From NCBI GenBank assembly GCA_002633025.1, contig NMRB01000008.1, forward strand, positions 1,062,772 to 1,126,771: a DNA stretch of 64,000 nucleotides. The letters run 5' to 3'. Made by a program: the position numbers and the translations under genes. The notes under the pieces were generated by a model that saw only the letters and a program-made list of their open reading frames with translations, had not been told where the DNA came from and ran no database searches. This document shows positions 12,962 through 23,300 of this stretch, piece after piece. Within the stretch, counting starts at the first letter, position 1, and each line of letters opens with the position of its first letter. Source of the stretch: Notospermus geniculatus (Eukaryota > Nemertea > Pilidiophora > Heteronemertea > Lineidae).

Positions 12962-13490
12962 GCTATCAAGAATATATAAGTACCAAGAATGTACAACTCA
13001 GTAATCAAGCAAAAGGGTGGGCATTAGGTTACTTTTTATGATAATAGAGGGCGTACGGTAATTATAGGCCTTCTAATTAAATAACCAATGTTTAGATGTA
13101 AGGGTTGTTGACTGAATTTTATTATTTAGAATAATGTCAATATTCTTATGTAAAGTTACAGACATATTACTGGCATACAATTTTTTTTTGATTTTGGTGA
13201 AACCATGGATTTGTTGTTTAGGTCAGAGTGCCCGACCCAGAGATCAAGTACGATATCAATTTGTCGAAAATATGGTCCATTCAAAACTACTCTGTAGCTC
13301 GGTTATTTCTGAGCGCATATAACTGTGGGAGGTGTCATTTTGTTCGTAATGATCTTCTCTACACAATAAGCCTTCACAAATTAAGATCCCTTCAGTTACA
13401 GGGTCACCAGAGGCAAATTAGTAAACTCACTTTTGGCACATATTTGGAGTTGTACATTCTTGGTACTTATATATTCTTGATGCTATGTAA
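12962..13490. repeat. Inverted repeat pair
   Basis: About 43 bases at 12962-13003 (containing AAGTACCAAGAATGTACAAC) recur in inverse orientation at 13444-13490. The pair may mark the arms of a small fold-back element; outer borders were not resolved. Confidence 0.5.
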
Positions 13491-13576
13491 AAGCAAAAGC
13501 ACAGCATCAGAGTTCCATACTGCGACTAGAATTAACGGTAAAATAGCCATAAAAATTCGAAACCGGTTCACGGCAC

Positions 13577-13681
13577 ACTGGGTGTTTTTTGTGGTTTTCG
13601 GTGTTCACGCTAAGCAGTGTTCTCCACACACTGGTTGTTTTTTGTGGTTTTCAATGTTCATGCACAGTGTTCTCCATATCA
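13577..13681 (+). repeat. Two-unit direct repeat
   Basis: Two units of about 50 bases each contain CACTGG-TGTTTTTTGTGGTTTTC and end in CAGTGTTCTCCA. Non-coding. Confidence 0.6.
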
Positions 13682-14426
13682 GTTAAAATAAGGGCGACCC
13701 GCCCCTCTTAGACATGAGGAGTCCGCTCTCGCGTACCTGCTGCAAAGATCGAACCGCGCTCAGAGTTCTGACAGCGGTAACAGGTATTAAGCCCCTGGAC
13801 AAACAACCTCTGTTTCCGTGGAATTATGCTCTATTTTTAGCCAGATCCCCAGGCTGATGACTCACCTGTGGAAAATAGTGATGTAACAGTAAACATGGTA
13901 TTCCAGATATAGGCTGGGGACTACTTTCCAGCCTATATAAATAGAAATACAGGTATCTGTATTGGATGTGCAGGAAATTATGCTTGGAGATTATGTCCCG
14001 GGTTGAGTGGAATAATTTTACAGTAGTTTTAGCGCAGTGTGTCCCTTATGATGGCAAAATCCGCCCATCTTAAAAATTCGTCCGCCCAAATATTTATGGT
14101 TTAGATCGCTTAATTATACATCTCAGATGCTCAGAAAACGCATCTCAGAGCACCTAAAATCCAAATTTCGCTTGAAATGCTTGAAATTTGGCAGAAATGT
14201 GGTGATAGCAAAACCATTAAAAGCGTGAAAAGTGTGCTTTCATGGGATGGGTGGCACCTGGGGTAGCACACAGGACTCACCAACACACTTTGCTACACAG
14301 TCACGCCTAGGCAGGCCTCAAAATTCAGAAATTTGCCTCCACGGCATTTGTGAAAAAAAGGCCTCTCCACAGCATTTTTCCCACTGTCCAAGTCAATTTT
14401 GAAGGCATTCATTCCAGCTTGGGCAT

Positions 14427-14665
14427 GTAGAAAACGCGGATAACGCGGATATCCGCCGGATATCCGCGTTTTTTTAAAACGCGGATAAACGCTCAAAAGC
14501 ATTGTTTGTTTCCGCATCCCATGGTCACGGCCCGGAAAAATACAGTAGTATCCATTTCTATAGAGGGCATGTAGAAAACGCGGATATCCGGCGGATATCC
14601 GCGTTTTAGAAAAACGCGGACATTTGAAAACGCGGAATCACGAAAACGCGGAAATACAAAAAAAT
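14427..14665. repeat. Palindromic 'acgcggat' clusters
   Basis: Two clusters (about 14427-14490 and 14571-14665) both start GCATGTAGAAAACGCGGAT and contain the near-perfect palindrome AACGCGGATATCC/GGATATCCGCGTT, followed by further AAAACGCGGA copies. The paired, identically starting clusters suggest two insertions of one small repeat. Confidence 0.6.
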
Positions 14666-15507
14666 AAATAACGATATACTAAATAAATTTCGTTGTCGAG
14701 GTATTATAGACACAATACAACTCAAGATATAGGCCTAATGGAAGGTCCCATCTGGGACCGTCGGTAGATGGCTGAGCATACCAGCGCCGAAGGCGCGATG
14801 ACGGCGGCACCGCCGGCCGGAAAACTGTAATTATAAACAGAAGCCGTTAGAAGCGAATTCCTGGTATCTCAAGGGCCATAGTCCAAGAAAATGCATTTTT
14901 TATTCGGAATCTCCCCCGCCCCGATCTGCCAATGTGTGAAATCGGCCCTCGGTGTGTAGCTAACCCAGCGCTTCTAGATCAAAATTTGGGCCTACCAGAC
15001 TGTCTCCATGCGTGATTCCTATGCCGTAGAACTTCTTTATTTACAGACGCACGTGGGATCATCATGACGTCATCCCATGACGCTGTTGGCGTGCACTGAT
15101 GCAGGCCTATCCGCTGACACTCTGTTGACACTGTGACCATGGTTACGTGACGACACGTCACTTGGTATTAAGTTCCGACCGAATTTTACACTTTTGAGAG
15201 CAGTATGGGCGGTTATATCCGCAAAAAGTAGACGTTGACAAAACAGAGACGTAGGTTACAAAATCAGAGCCGTTCAGCTGTCACTGATTTGGAGTCGTTC
15301 ACAAACGAGACGTTAGGTGGCGCTCGTGGTAGTTAAAGGAGAATTAAAGGCCTTATATACCCCCTCCAGACAAATTTTAATGAGGTCGAATTTGATTGGA
15401 TGTTGGTGCATGGTGAGGTCCCATCATGCCTCAGCACGAAATAGCATAAAGGGGGCGCTGCGATCACTTTCGTGAAAATCGGTTTTTACTAGTAGTTGAG
15501 CCCTGTT

Positions 15508-15724
15508 ACAACTCATAACGTTACACCGCCGCATAATGTTACACTAACGCATAACGTTGCTGGTGTAACATTATACGCTGACCCATCCAACTCATAACGT
15601 TACAATCGACGCATAATGTTACACTTTTTCTAACGCATAACATTACACTTTTTGACGCATAATGTTACACCTGATCCTAACGCATAACGTTACACCGACC
15701 TAACACATATTGTTACACCACTGT
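15508..15724 (+). repeat. Array of GCATAACGTTACAC-like words in the left arm
   Basis: About nine or ten copies of GCATAAYGTTACAC or close variants occur with short spacers, one of them inverted. The mirror array lies at about 16279-16640 in the right arm. Confidence 0.75.
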
Positions 15725-16466
15725 TAAGTTGACCTTTAACCCGGTGACCTTTGATATCAACCCCTTTCTACCCAATGGGTCTGATTAGATGTCTATCTCG
15801 ATTCACCAAGTGATGTTAACCATGTTAACACCTTCCCACCCAATGGCCAAACCTTTAGAGGCATAGTGATATACGTTGGTCAGATATTGCACCATATCAA
15901 TTTTAGGTCTACTGCAACCACTAATGTGGCCAAAAGGTGGCCATTTTGGATTTCGCATTCTGCTCCATAAGTTGACATCTTCGTCAATAACTTCATATTT
16001 CAGAGGCATAGTGACATGGCTAAGAGGGTGCACCCTGTGGATTTTACATGTAGTTAATGCACTCCAAATTCATATATGGCCGCTAGGTGCATAAAGTGAT
16101 ATGGGTGAGAACCTGCTCACAGTGATTTCCTCACTGTGACCAGTGACGAAAACCTATATTAATAACAAGGTGAGCTATTCGTACTTGTCTCTCGTTCCCC
16201 CTCTTTCAACCTCAGCTGAGCGCAAGGCCCATGCACCTCTTGTTGCAATGACAGACGCGCCGAATTGCTTATTTGACATTGGTGTAACATTATGCGTTAA
16301 CTCGGTGTCACGTTATGCGTTAGGATCAGAATTTACATTACGCGTCAAAAAAGTGTAACGTTATGCGTTAGAAAAAGTGTAACATTATGCGTCGATTATA
16401 ACATTATGAGTTGGATGGGTCAGCGTATAATGTTACACCAGTAACGTTATACGTTAGTGTAACATT

Positions 16467-16613
16467 AGTGAGTTTAAGAAACCAAACGTTAACGCTAATT
16501 ACGTCAAAATGACGTCACCCCTAGAAGAAATGCAACAGATTCATTCCATGTGACGTCAAAATGATGTCATTAACGTTAGCGTTACCGTTAACGTATGGTT
16601 TCTTAAACTCACT
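16467..16613. mobile_element. 147-base MITE nested in the right arm
   Basis: Ends AGTGAGTTTAAGAAACC and its inverse. Flanking ATT (16464-16466 and 16614-16616) is a target-site duplication: removing the element and one ATT restores the array word TGTAACATTATGCGTCGG exactly. Confidence 0.8.
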
Positions 16614-16646
16614 ATTATGCGTCGGTGTAACGTTATCAGTTGTAAC

Positions 16647-17214
16647 AAGCCCTGTGGGTTAATATTTTTAGAAAATACCCTCGCAGTACATTAGTACTAG
16701 GACGTATCTACAAAACGACTGGCTCAAAACTACAATAATAGATGGCGTTGCTGAGATATTAATACTTTAACGATTTTGGTCATAAGTTCTCAATGGGTTA
16801 ACATATTGACGTAATTCTTGTACGTTCATCATTTACACATGTCAAAAAAGTCGGTCACGTGGCCTAGTTATATAGTTATCTCCGCTAGATTAGGGTGGCG
16901 CTACTAGTTGCAGGAAGGCCTAGGAAGTCCAAGCATTATTGTTTACTGACAAAATGAGGAAGGGTTAATGCAGCAAATTGCATTATGTAGCCTATGGATG
17001 TGCAGAGATGTGTAAATGATGAATCTACAAGAATTAGGTCAATATTTTTCCCATTCCGGAACTTATGACCAAAAACGTAAAAGCATTAATATCTCAGCAG
17101 CGCCACCTATTATTTTTTTGGTTTTGCGCCACACGTTTTGTAGATACACCCTAGTACTAATGCACTGCGAAGGAATGTTAAAAAAATATTAACCCATAGG
17201 GCTCAACTACAGTA
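16647..17214. mobile_element. Fold-back element nested in the right arm
   Basis: Arms of roughly 190 bases start AGCCCTGTGGGTTAATATTT and are mirrored at the right end (AATATTAACCCATAGGGCT). It interrupts the outer element between TTGTAACA and CAACTAC. Non-coding. Exact borders are uncertain because the outer arm also contains AGCCCT. Confidence 0.65.
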
Positions 17215-17757
17215 AAAACAGATTTTCACGAAATTGATCGCAGCGCTCCCTTTTATCTTAATTCGTGCTGAGGCATGACGGGATATCACCATGCACCAAC
17301 ATCCAATCAAATTCGACCTCTTTAAAATTTGTCTGGACGGGGGTATGTAAGGCCTTTAATTCCCCTATAACTGCCACGAGCGCCACCCAACATCTCCTTT
17401 GTGAACGACTCCAAATCATGTCAACGTCTCTGTATGGCGTACCATTCAAAATTATCGCCACGTTTGAAAAATGTGAAGGACTCTGATAAGGCACGTCTCC
17501 AAATTTTGTTAACGACTCCAGTACCACCCAACGTCTCCTTTGTGAACGACTCCAAATCACAGCTGAACGTCTCTGTTTCGTTAAAGAACGTCTTTGTTTT
17601 ATTAAAGAACATCTCTGTTTTCTAAAAGCACGTCTCTGAATTTGTTAACTACGTCTCTGTTTCGTCAACGTCTACTTTTTGCGGATATAACCCCCATAGA
17701 GTAGGCTATGTTGATGTTTCAAGTGGCAAAGATGGCGGCGTTCTTAAGGGTATAACA

Positions 17758-18096
17758 AATTCCTAGACCCACACACAAATCAGTCTTTGATACTCTGGTG
17801 ATGCTTGACACAAAACCATCTAAATAAATTACTGACATATAAAATATGACTTCAATCTGAAAATGCTTACAAACCCATAAATTAGTACAATTAAGGACAA
17901 TTTACTTAACATTAACACGCACGTATAAAGACATTTAAACATAACACGTCATAAACTCTATTACATAGACAAAACGCACATGGACATAATATTAGCAGGC
18001 ACCATCTTGTCGTGTTCAGAAAAACAGGGGTAGCAAGTCAAAAACGTCCACGATCTCATCGATAAAATTTCCCTCCGCACATGAAAATTAACCACA
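17758..18096. repeat. Direct repeat flanking the single-N join, second copy
   Basis: Apparently identical to 11480-11818. Here the upstream neighbour is the copy-A-only segment rather than the normal flank, and downstream sequence continues collinear with copy B from 37198. Confidence 0.8.
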
Positions 18097-19559
18097 CTAG
18101 CAATGTAGTTTACAAATCTTTTTACAATATTTACAACGTTTGGAAATTGCGTTGAAAATGTCTAATCTGTATTGCACTAAAAAATAGCTCTAATTTCTTT
18201 GTCAGTTTCATGTCCCATCAACTGGACCTTTTCCATAGATCTTTTTGATAAAACTATACACCGATTTACAACTCCAGCTGATGAAACCTGAAATGAACAC
18301 TATATACACTATATTTACTACCGGTGATGAAATTTACAAAGAGGTGATGGAGGTTAGAAAATAAATGACATTTCTGTGTATTGAATGAAAATAAAGGAGC
18401 ATAGACGTCTCCATTGAAGGTAGCTGCTCTCAAATGAATACATTTGTATTTCATGTATACAAAATTACGCTTTGTCTGGGGAATGAACACATTTCATGAT
18501 AAAATTGATGCAGTTTTCAACCATCTAAGGCAAGGCAAGAAATTACCCAACATACAACAAATAGGCTACACATGTGTCAATCTCAGAACAAGCTTGATCA
18601 AGTAAATTTTTTCAGAAATACATCAACGTGACAACAGAAATAAGGTGTATTTCAAACTGAAATGACTTCTGTTCACAATAAAATATGATACTTCTGGACT
18701 TTTTTTCGCAACCTCTAATGAGTTTTCAACCCCAAAATCACAACTTCAAATGTGCTTTTCACCCCAAATGAGCCACAAGCTCATCACTGTATAAAATGAC
18801 CCTCTACCTTCAACAGCTAGAAAGCTTTTGAGGCTCTGATTTGGCCTAATACATGTCAGGTAGCTTCACACATCAATTCTACACTGACAACTTTGCTAAT
18901 CAAATAGAATCAAATGGGGCGAGGTTGAAACACAGTTCAGATATTGATACCCCTATACAGCTGCACAAGTATTTTATTTTTATTTTTATTCCCTCCCCTC
19001 CTACATAGGTTTCGGCCTGAAAAATCCGTAATCCAATAAATATAAAAAGTGTGGCCTAATATGGCATGAGTGTGACGAAGTAAAGCTTGGTTTTCAATCA
19101 CAAATATTGAATTTGTCATCACAGGTAACAAAAGCAGCTGTCAGAGTTAATTTTTATGACGACCAACCCCCAAAAGGTAGATGACGCATTCAAAATCAAT
19201 CAGCTTATGTATGTAATCAGTAAAGTTACCTAAGTCTAGAACCAATTCGAAGTATTCAAACATCTTTTTAACACTCGGCACCAAATCTAAGCAGTGAGAA
19301 AATAATCTTGGATGGATTATATAAGGAACGGTGTCATTGAGAATGCTGCAGTATGCATAGTCATAAGATTGTCTAGAAATCAATACCATGTACCAAAACT
19401 ATCTTGGTATAAAGAAAGGCACACTCTGAAATACATTGTGAGATGTGACGTCTAAATACATTCAGACTCCTCTTCAAGACACACTCAGTGTCATGGTCAC
19501 ACCCATCAACAGAATAAGTCGGGACACACACTGTGGCTGCCTTGACTTTGTCACTGATA

Positions 19560-19565
19560 TTTATT
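19560..19565 (-). terminator. Candidate polyadenylation signal of REV3L copy A
   Basis: AATAAA on the minus strand, about 375 bases after the stop codon; copy B has the same hexamer at 38853-38858. Other AT-rich hexamers exist further down, so the true site is uncertain. Confidence 0.3.
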
Positions 19566-19816
19566 GATATACCGGTACTCAAAGCATTCACTTTGTAGCT
19601 TCGCCCCTGTAGGCTCAGATAAGAGGGTATAAATGAACCAATGATTGAAATTTGGCAGTGTTATGCTGTATTTGATGCAACTGAAATATTTACACCAGAT
19701 TTCATTCTCTCAATATTAGCAGATTTACAAGAAATTTCTCCATTTCGAAGCATCTCTACTCATCTTCAATAAGTAAGTGTTGCAGCTGTAATCCACATCC
19801 TGCGACTTGCTTTTCA

Positions 19817-19900
19817 CGACCTTCAGAATCTGCCGTCCTTGACCTTGAACTTCAGATTTATGACCTTCAGAATCTACTGTCCTTGACCTTGAACTTCAGA
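19817..19900. repeat. Tandem repeat in REV3L 3' UTR, two units (copy A)
   Basis: Two units carry CCTTGACCTTGAACTTCAGA, about 57 bases apart, within 40-125 bases after the REV3L stop. Copy B has three units (39118-39229). The minus strand reads TCAAGGTCA, the monomer site of ERR/FTZ-F1-type nuclear receptors, but location in a UTR makes that role doubtful. Confidence 0.75.
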
Positions 19901-19940
19901 CAACCACAAACTTCTCAGGACTCCACAACAACGTCCCTCA

Positions 19941-20387
19941 TCAAAATTCTAAGTTCTTCGACAGGTCGAGCAGTTTCTGACGCTGGGTGAGATCACGTGT
20001 GACTTTGACAAATTGGTAGAGGATTGGGCAGTCGAGGGAGACACAGCCAAGCTTGGGGTCATTGGTGCCCATACATGAGTAACAGATCTGAAAAGAATAG
20101 GGTCAGCTGCATCAAAATGAATACCAAAATACATGCATAGGGTATCCACATGGCATTTGAAAGTTTTTGTCCATCCATACTCCAAGACATCCGGGAAAAG
20201 ATCTCTGAATATCCTGTTAACATACCTGAGACAGGTGGTGATGAGTTCTCTCCCAATCCCTGATCCTGTCATTTATGACAACAGCAGACGTCTGCGGGTT
20301 TTGTTTACATTTGTTACACAGGCTTTCTTTGGTCATTTCATCACATACAGGGCAGTTCATCGTGCTGAAGTACTTGCTTAATGTACC
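19941..20387 (-). CDS. REV3L: REV3L copy A, C-terminal cysteine-rich exons
   Basis: Two exons (20387-20226 and 20087-19941). The first carries CPVCDEMTKESLCNKC, the zinc-type CysA cluster. The second carries C-x2-C...C-x4-C in ICYSC...GCVSLDCP, the CysB cluster, which binds a 4Fe-4S centre and accessory subunits in B-family polymerases. The protein ends DLSKNLEF then TGA at 19941-19943. Confidence 0.92.
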
Positions 20388-23300
20388 CTGAAAGCAAAGA
20401 AAGTCGTCTCATTCTAAGGTATAGGTAGGCCGATGAGTGCATTTTGGGCTTTTAATAGGGAACCCCGATCACGCAGACCACGCGAGAATATACGCGTGGT
20501 TTTGAACTGATAGTACACCAATGCCACCTATTATTCATGACGAATCAAGGTGTGATTGGCCGTGCTTGGTGAACCGCATCTCTCGAACAATGGGCATAGG
20601 TCAACGCTAGGTGTCTCGTCTGCTCTATCAGTAGTCATCACGTGACCAATTGGCGCTCCCCATTGTATGGTTGGAACCTGAAGCAGTCACTCGTAGCACA
20701 TAGCGTAACTATTTACACTAACCTGTCTGTTGTCATCTTGGAAGTGAGACATTGGGACTAGTCTCATTACCTTTGGCATCTCATGGTACCTGCAGAAGAA
20801 TACATAACAAGCTAATCTCTCCAAATCAAGCTGGATTTTACACTCCCATGCTATTATGCATATATGTAGGAGTGCCTATTCTATTATTAGCAAGAGTAGC
20901 TGTTCAAATATGGCCCAAACTATGGATCTAATGCAGACACCAATGACCAAGGACTTTTTTACCTACCAGGAAAACACATCTACTCCCATAAGTGAGAAGG
21001 CTCTGTCTAAAGGTGGGAGAACTTGTTTGGAGATGTAGTAAACGGCGTTGAGTCTTAGGCTTGGATCTTGCAGCACTTCCATTGGTTCTCGGATCAACTG
21101 GATGAGAGGTAGAGATGGTTCCCCATAGACGACAACATATGGGACTCTCTCACCGACACGTGGCTCTGACCGCCGATCGACTGCAACACGTTTCCTGGAA
21201 AGAACGTATGATAGATTGATTAAAAGAAGGGGCAATGACTGCTGATGATGGAGACTGCTCTTCAGCCTGAATTATCAATGGATGATAGAAATGGTAGCAC
21301 ATGCAGCAGAAAACATAAGGACAAAATAAAATCGGCATACTTTGCAATCTCCAATGCTGGCACACATGCTGTAGGCCTATAACCATTCATCCCACGATAT
21401 TCCTTAGCAAATGTCAGATCCTGTATCGGGATGCGTCCTTCCATGAGTTTACGGCACTGGCGTTTGACGTATTGCTTGACCTTGGAAACATCCTTGGTAG
21501 AGAATAAAACCTTGAGCGACTTCTCTAAGACCTGAAAGAAAATAGAAAAGACATTTTAAGGGAATGATCTGTCAATATTTCAAGAACAGGAATACAACTC
21601 AAAAGACTTCAAACTGAAAGCAGTGACAGGACCAATGCTCTGACTTTCCATCCACAACTAACCTTGCTGACAGTTGGACAAGAATCCCTCCTGACTGTTT
21701 CAATCCCCTTAGCATCATATACAGGCTCCTTCTGGTCCGGTGTCTCATACATATACCCCACATACCTCTTCTTGGTTTGGAGAATGCATGGCATGTAAAC
21801 CTGAAACATCAAAGGTGGCCATCTTTGACTCGGTAGAATGCGTCGCAAAATTTTATTCACCAGATAGGAAGAGCGAAGAAATCAGCTAACTGACAGTGTA
21901 CTGAATACAGAAGGTCTGGTGACAGAGCACTTACCTTTTCAAACTTTAATTTAATTGGTTTAGGGTTGTCCTTGGTAACAGCATCGCATATCTCGTAACC
22001 GATCCTGAATGCATCTTCCTTGCTCCTTCCCTTGAGCAGAATGAACATGCTGTCCGTGTCGCCGTACACAACCTGTGCATTCCACTCGTCATTGTCTTCC
22101 ACCATTTTGATAGCTCGCTCCAGAGTTTCTCGTGCTTTACTCACGATGCTGTCAGCGACTTCGACAGACGGCATCCTGCCAGAGAAACTGGCTGCTGTGT
22201 AGCCATAGGTGACGTTTGCGATGAGTTTCAAACCCAACTGTCTGGCATCGAGGATACGTTTCAATGCAGGGTTGTCATTCGCCTCCTTCATTGTTTTCTT
22301 CACCATGATTCGTGTGTTGAGGATGTCCTCCACCATTTTTGGCATGGTGCCTTTCCGTACGCTCTGTTTCACGAAGGCAACCCCAACTGGCGAGATGTAC
22401 ACGTCATCCTTGAGTTTCTGAAAAAGAAATTTGGAAATGGTGAACACAATGGGAGAAATTTCTGAAGGAAACCACTGAAGCTACACTCAGCCTGCCTGAT
22501 AAACCCTGGAGGGTGGAACCACACTTACAGAAGAACTGTTCCCACGAAATCATTGCAGTTGGTTTCCACTATGCACTCGAGTTAAATGGAACAGGAATGG
22601 AACCTGCAACCTCAGTGGTGAGAGGGCCAAGCACAGCACTACTCATGCAGCAGAGGCTTTGAGAATGGTCAAATGACGACTCCTGTACGGGGTATACTAA
22701 ATCGAGAGAAGGTGCCTTTCCTTTACTCACCTTAAGTACTTTTGGATGCACTCTCAGCGACGTACAGCCAAACTTGTACTCCCCAAAATCTGCATTGGCA
22801 ATATGCTCCACCTTCCCAAGACACGTCGAGAAGCAGTAGTTATACGCGATCATGATCGATGGATACAGTGACTGGAAATCCAGCAATACGACTGGGTCGC
22901 TGTAAAATCTGGATTCTGGCTCCATGGTCAGCGCGATGATCTCTGGGGCTTTCTGGTGAGCCCTCTGCTGGACGCTTGGAGAGACGGCGATGTAGTTCAT
23001 TGGTTTGGCCATTCGCAGCATCATCGATTCGACACGATACTGAAAGGGGAAAATCGCCATCATCGAATGAATCATCTCAATGAGTGATATACAACTGAGT
23101 TGAGGACAGGCTGAGCAAATATAGAGTTACTGCAACTGACCATTTTACTTAATATCACCATCAAATCCTTACCTGGGAACCTCTGGACAGAACATGGAAG
23201 AATTCAATGCCAAAGATTCGGGCAAATTCACTCGTCCTTCCGATGAGATCAAGCTGGTTCAGAATTCGAATATTCGCTTTGGCGCGAATGGCATAGTGCT

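Larger units (their letters stand above)
15204..17698. mobile_element. Large non-autonomous inverted-repeat element with nested insertions
   Basis: The tips are inverted copies: TATGGGCGGTTATATCCGC on the left, and its near-complement ending at 17698 on the right. Arms extend hundreds of bases inward, through a phrase around CATGCACCAACATCCAATC, into mirrored arrays of a 13-base word (CATAACGTTACAC). The centre (about 15730-16260) has no transposase. The right arm carries two further inverted-repeat elements, so the arms are unequal in length. Confidence 0.8.
11820..17757. other. Copy-A-only segment rich in inverted-repeat elements, no gene
   Basis: This segment is missing from copy B, where 36858 runs straight into the flanking sequence. 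It holds paired inverted stretches (12962-13003 against 13444-13490), a two-unit tandem repeat (13577-13681), palindromic 'acgcggat' clusters (14427-14665) and a large nested inverted-repeat element (15204-17698). No splice-supported coding sequence or transposase was seen. Confidence 0.6.
18097..19940. other. REV3L 3' UTR and downstream flank, copy A
   Basis: No gene on either strand. The part nearest 19940 is probably REV3L 3' UTR. A stretch near 18965-19055 differs completely from its copy B counterpart (38046-38355). Confidence 0.5.

Noticed and set aside
13853-13880. CTGATGA...GAAA, a possible second hammerhead family
   Set aside because: Only a three-pair stem II with a two-base loop can form and no stem III follows; probably chance.
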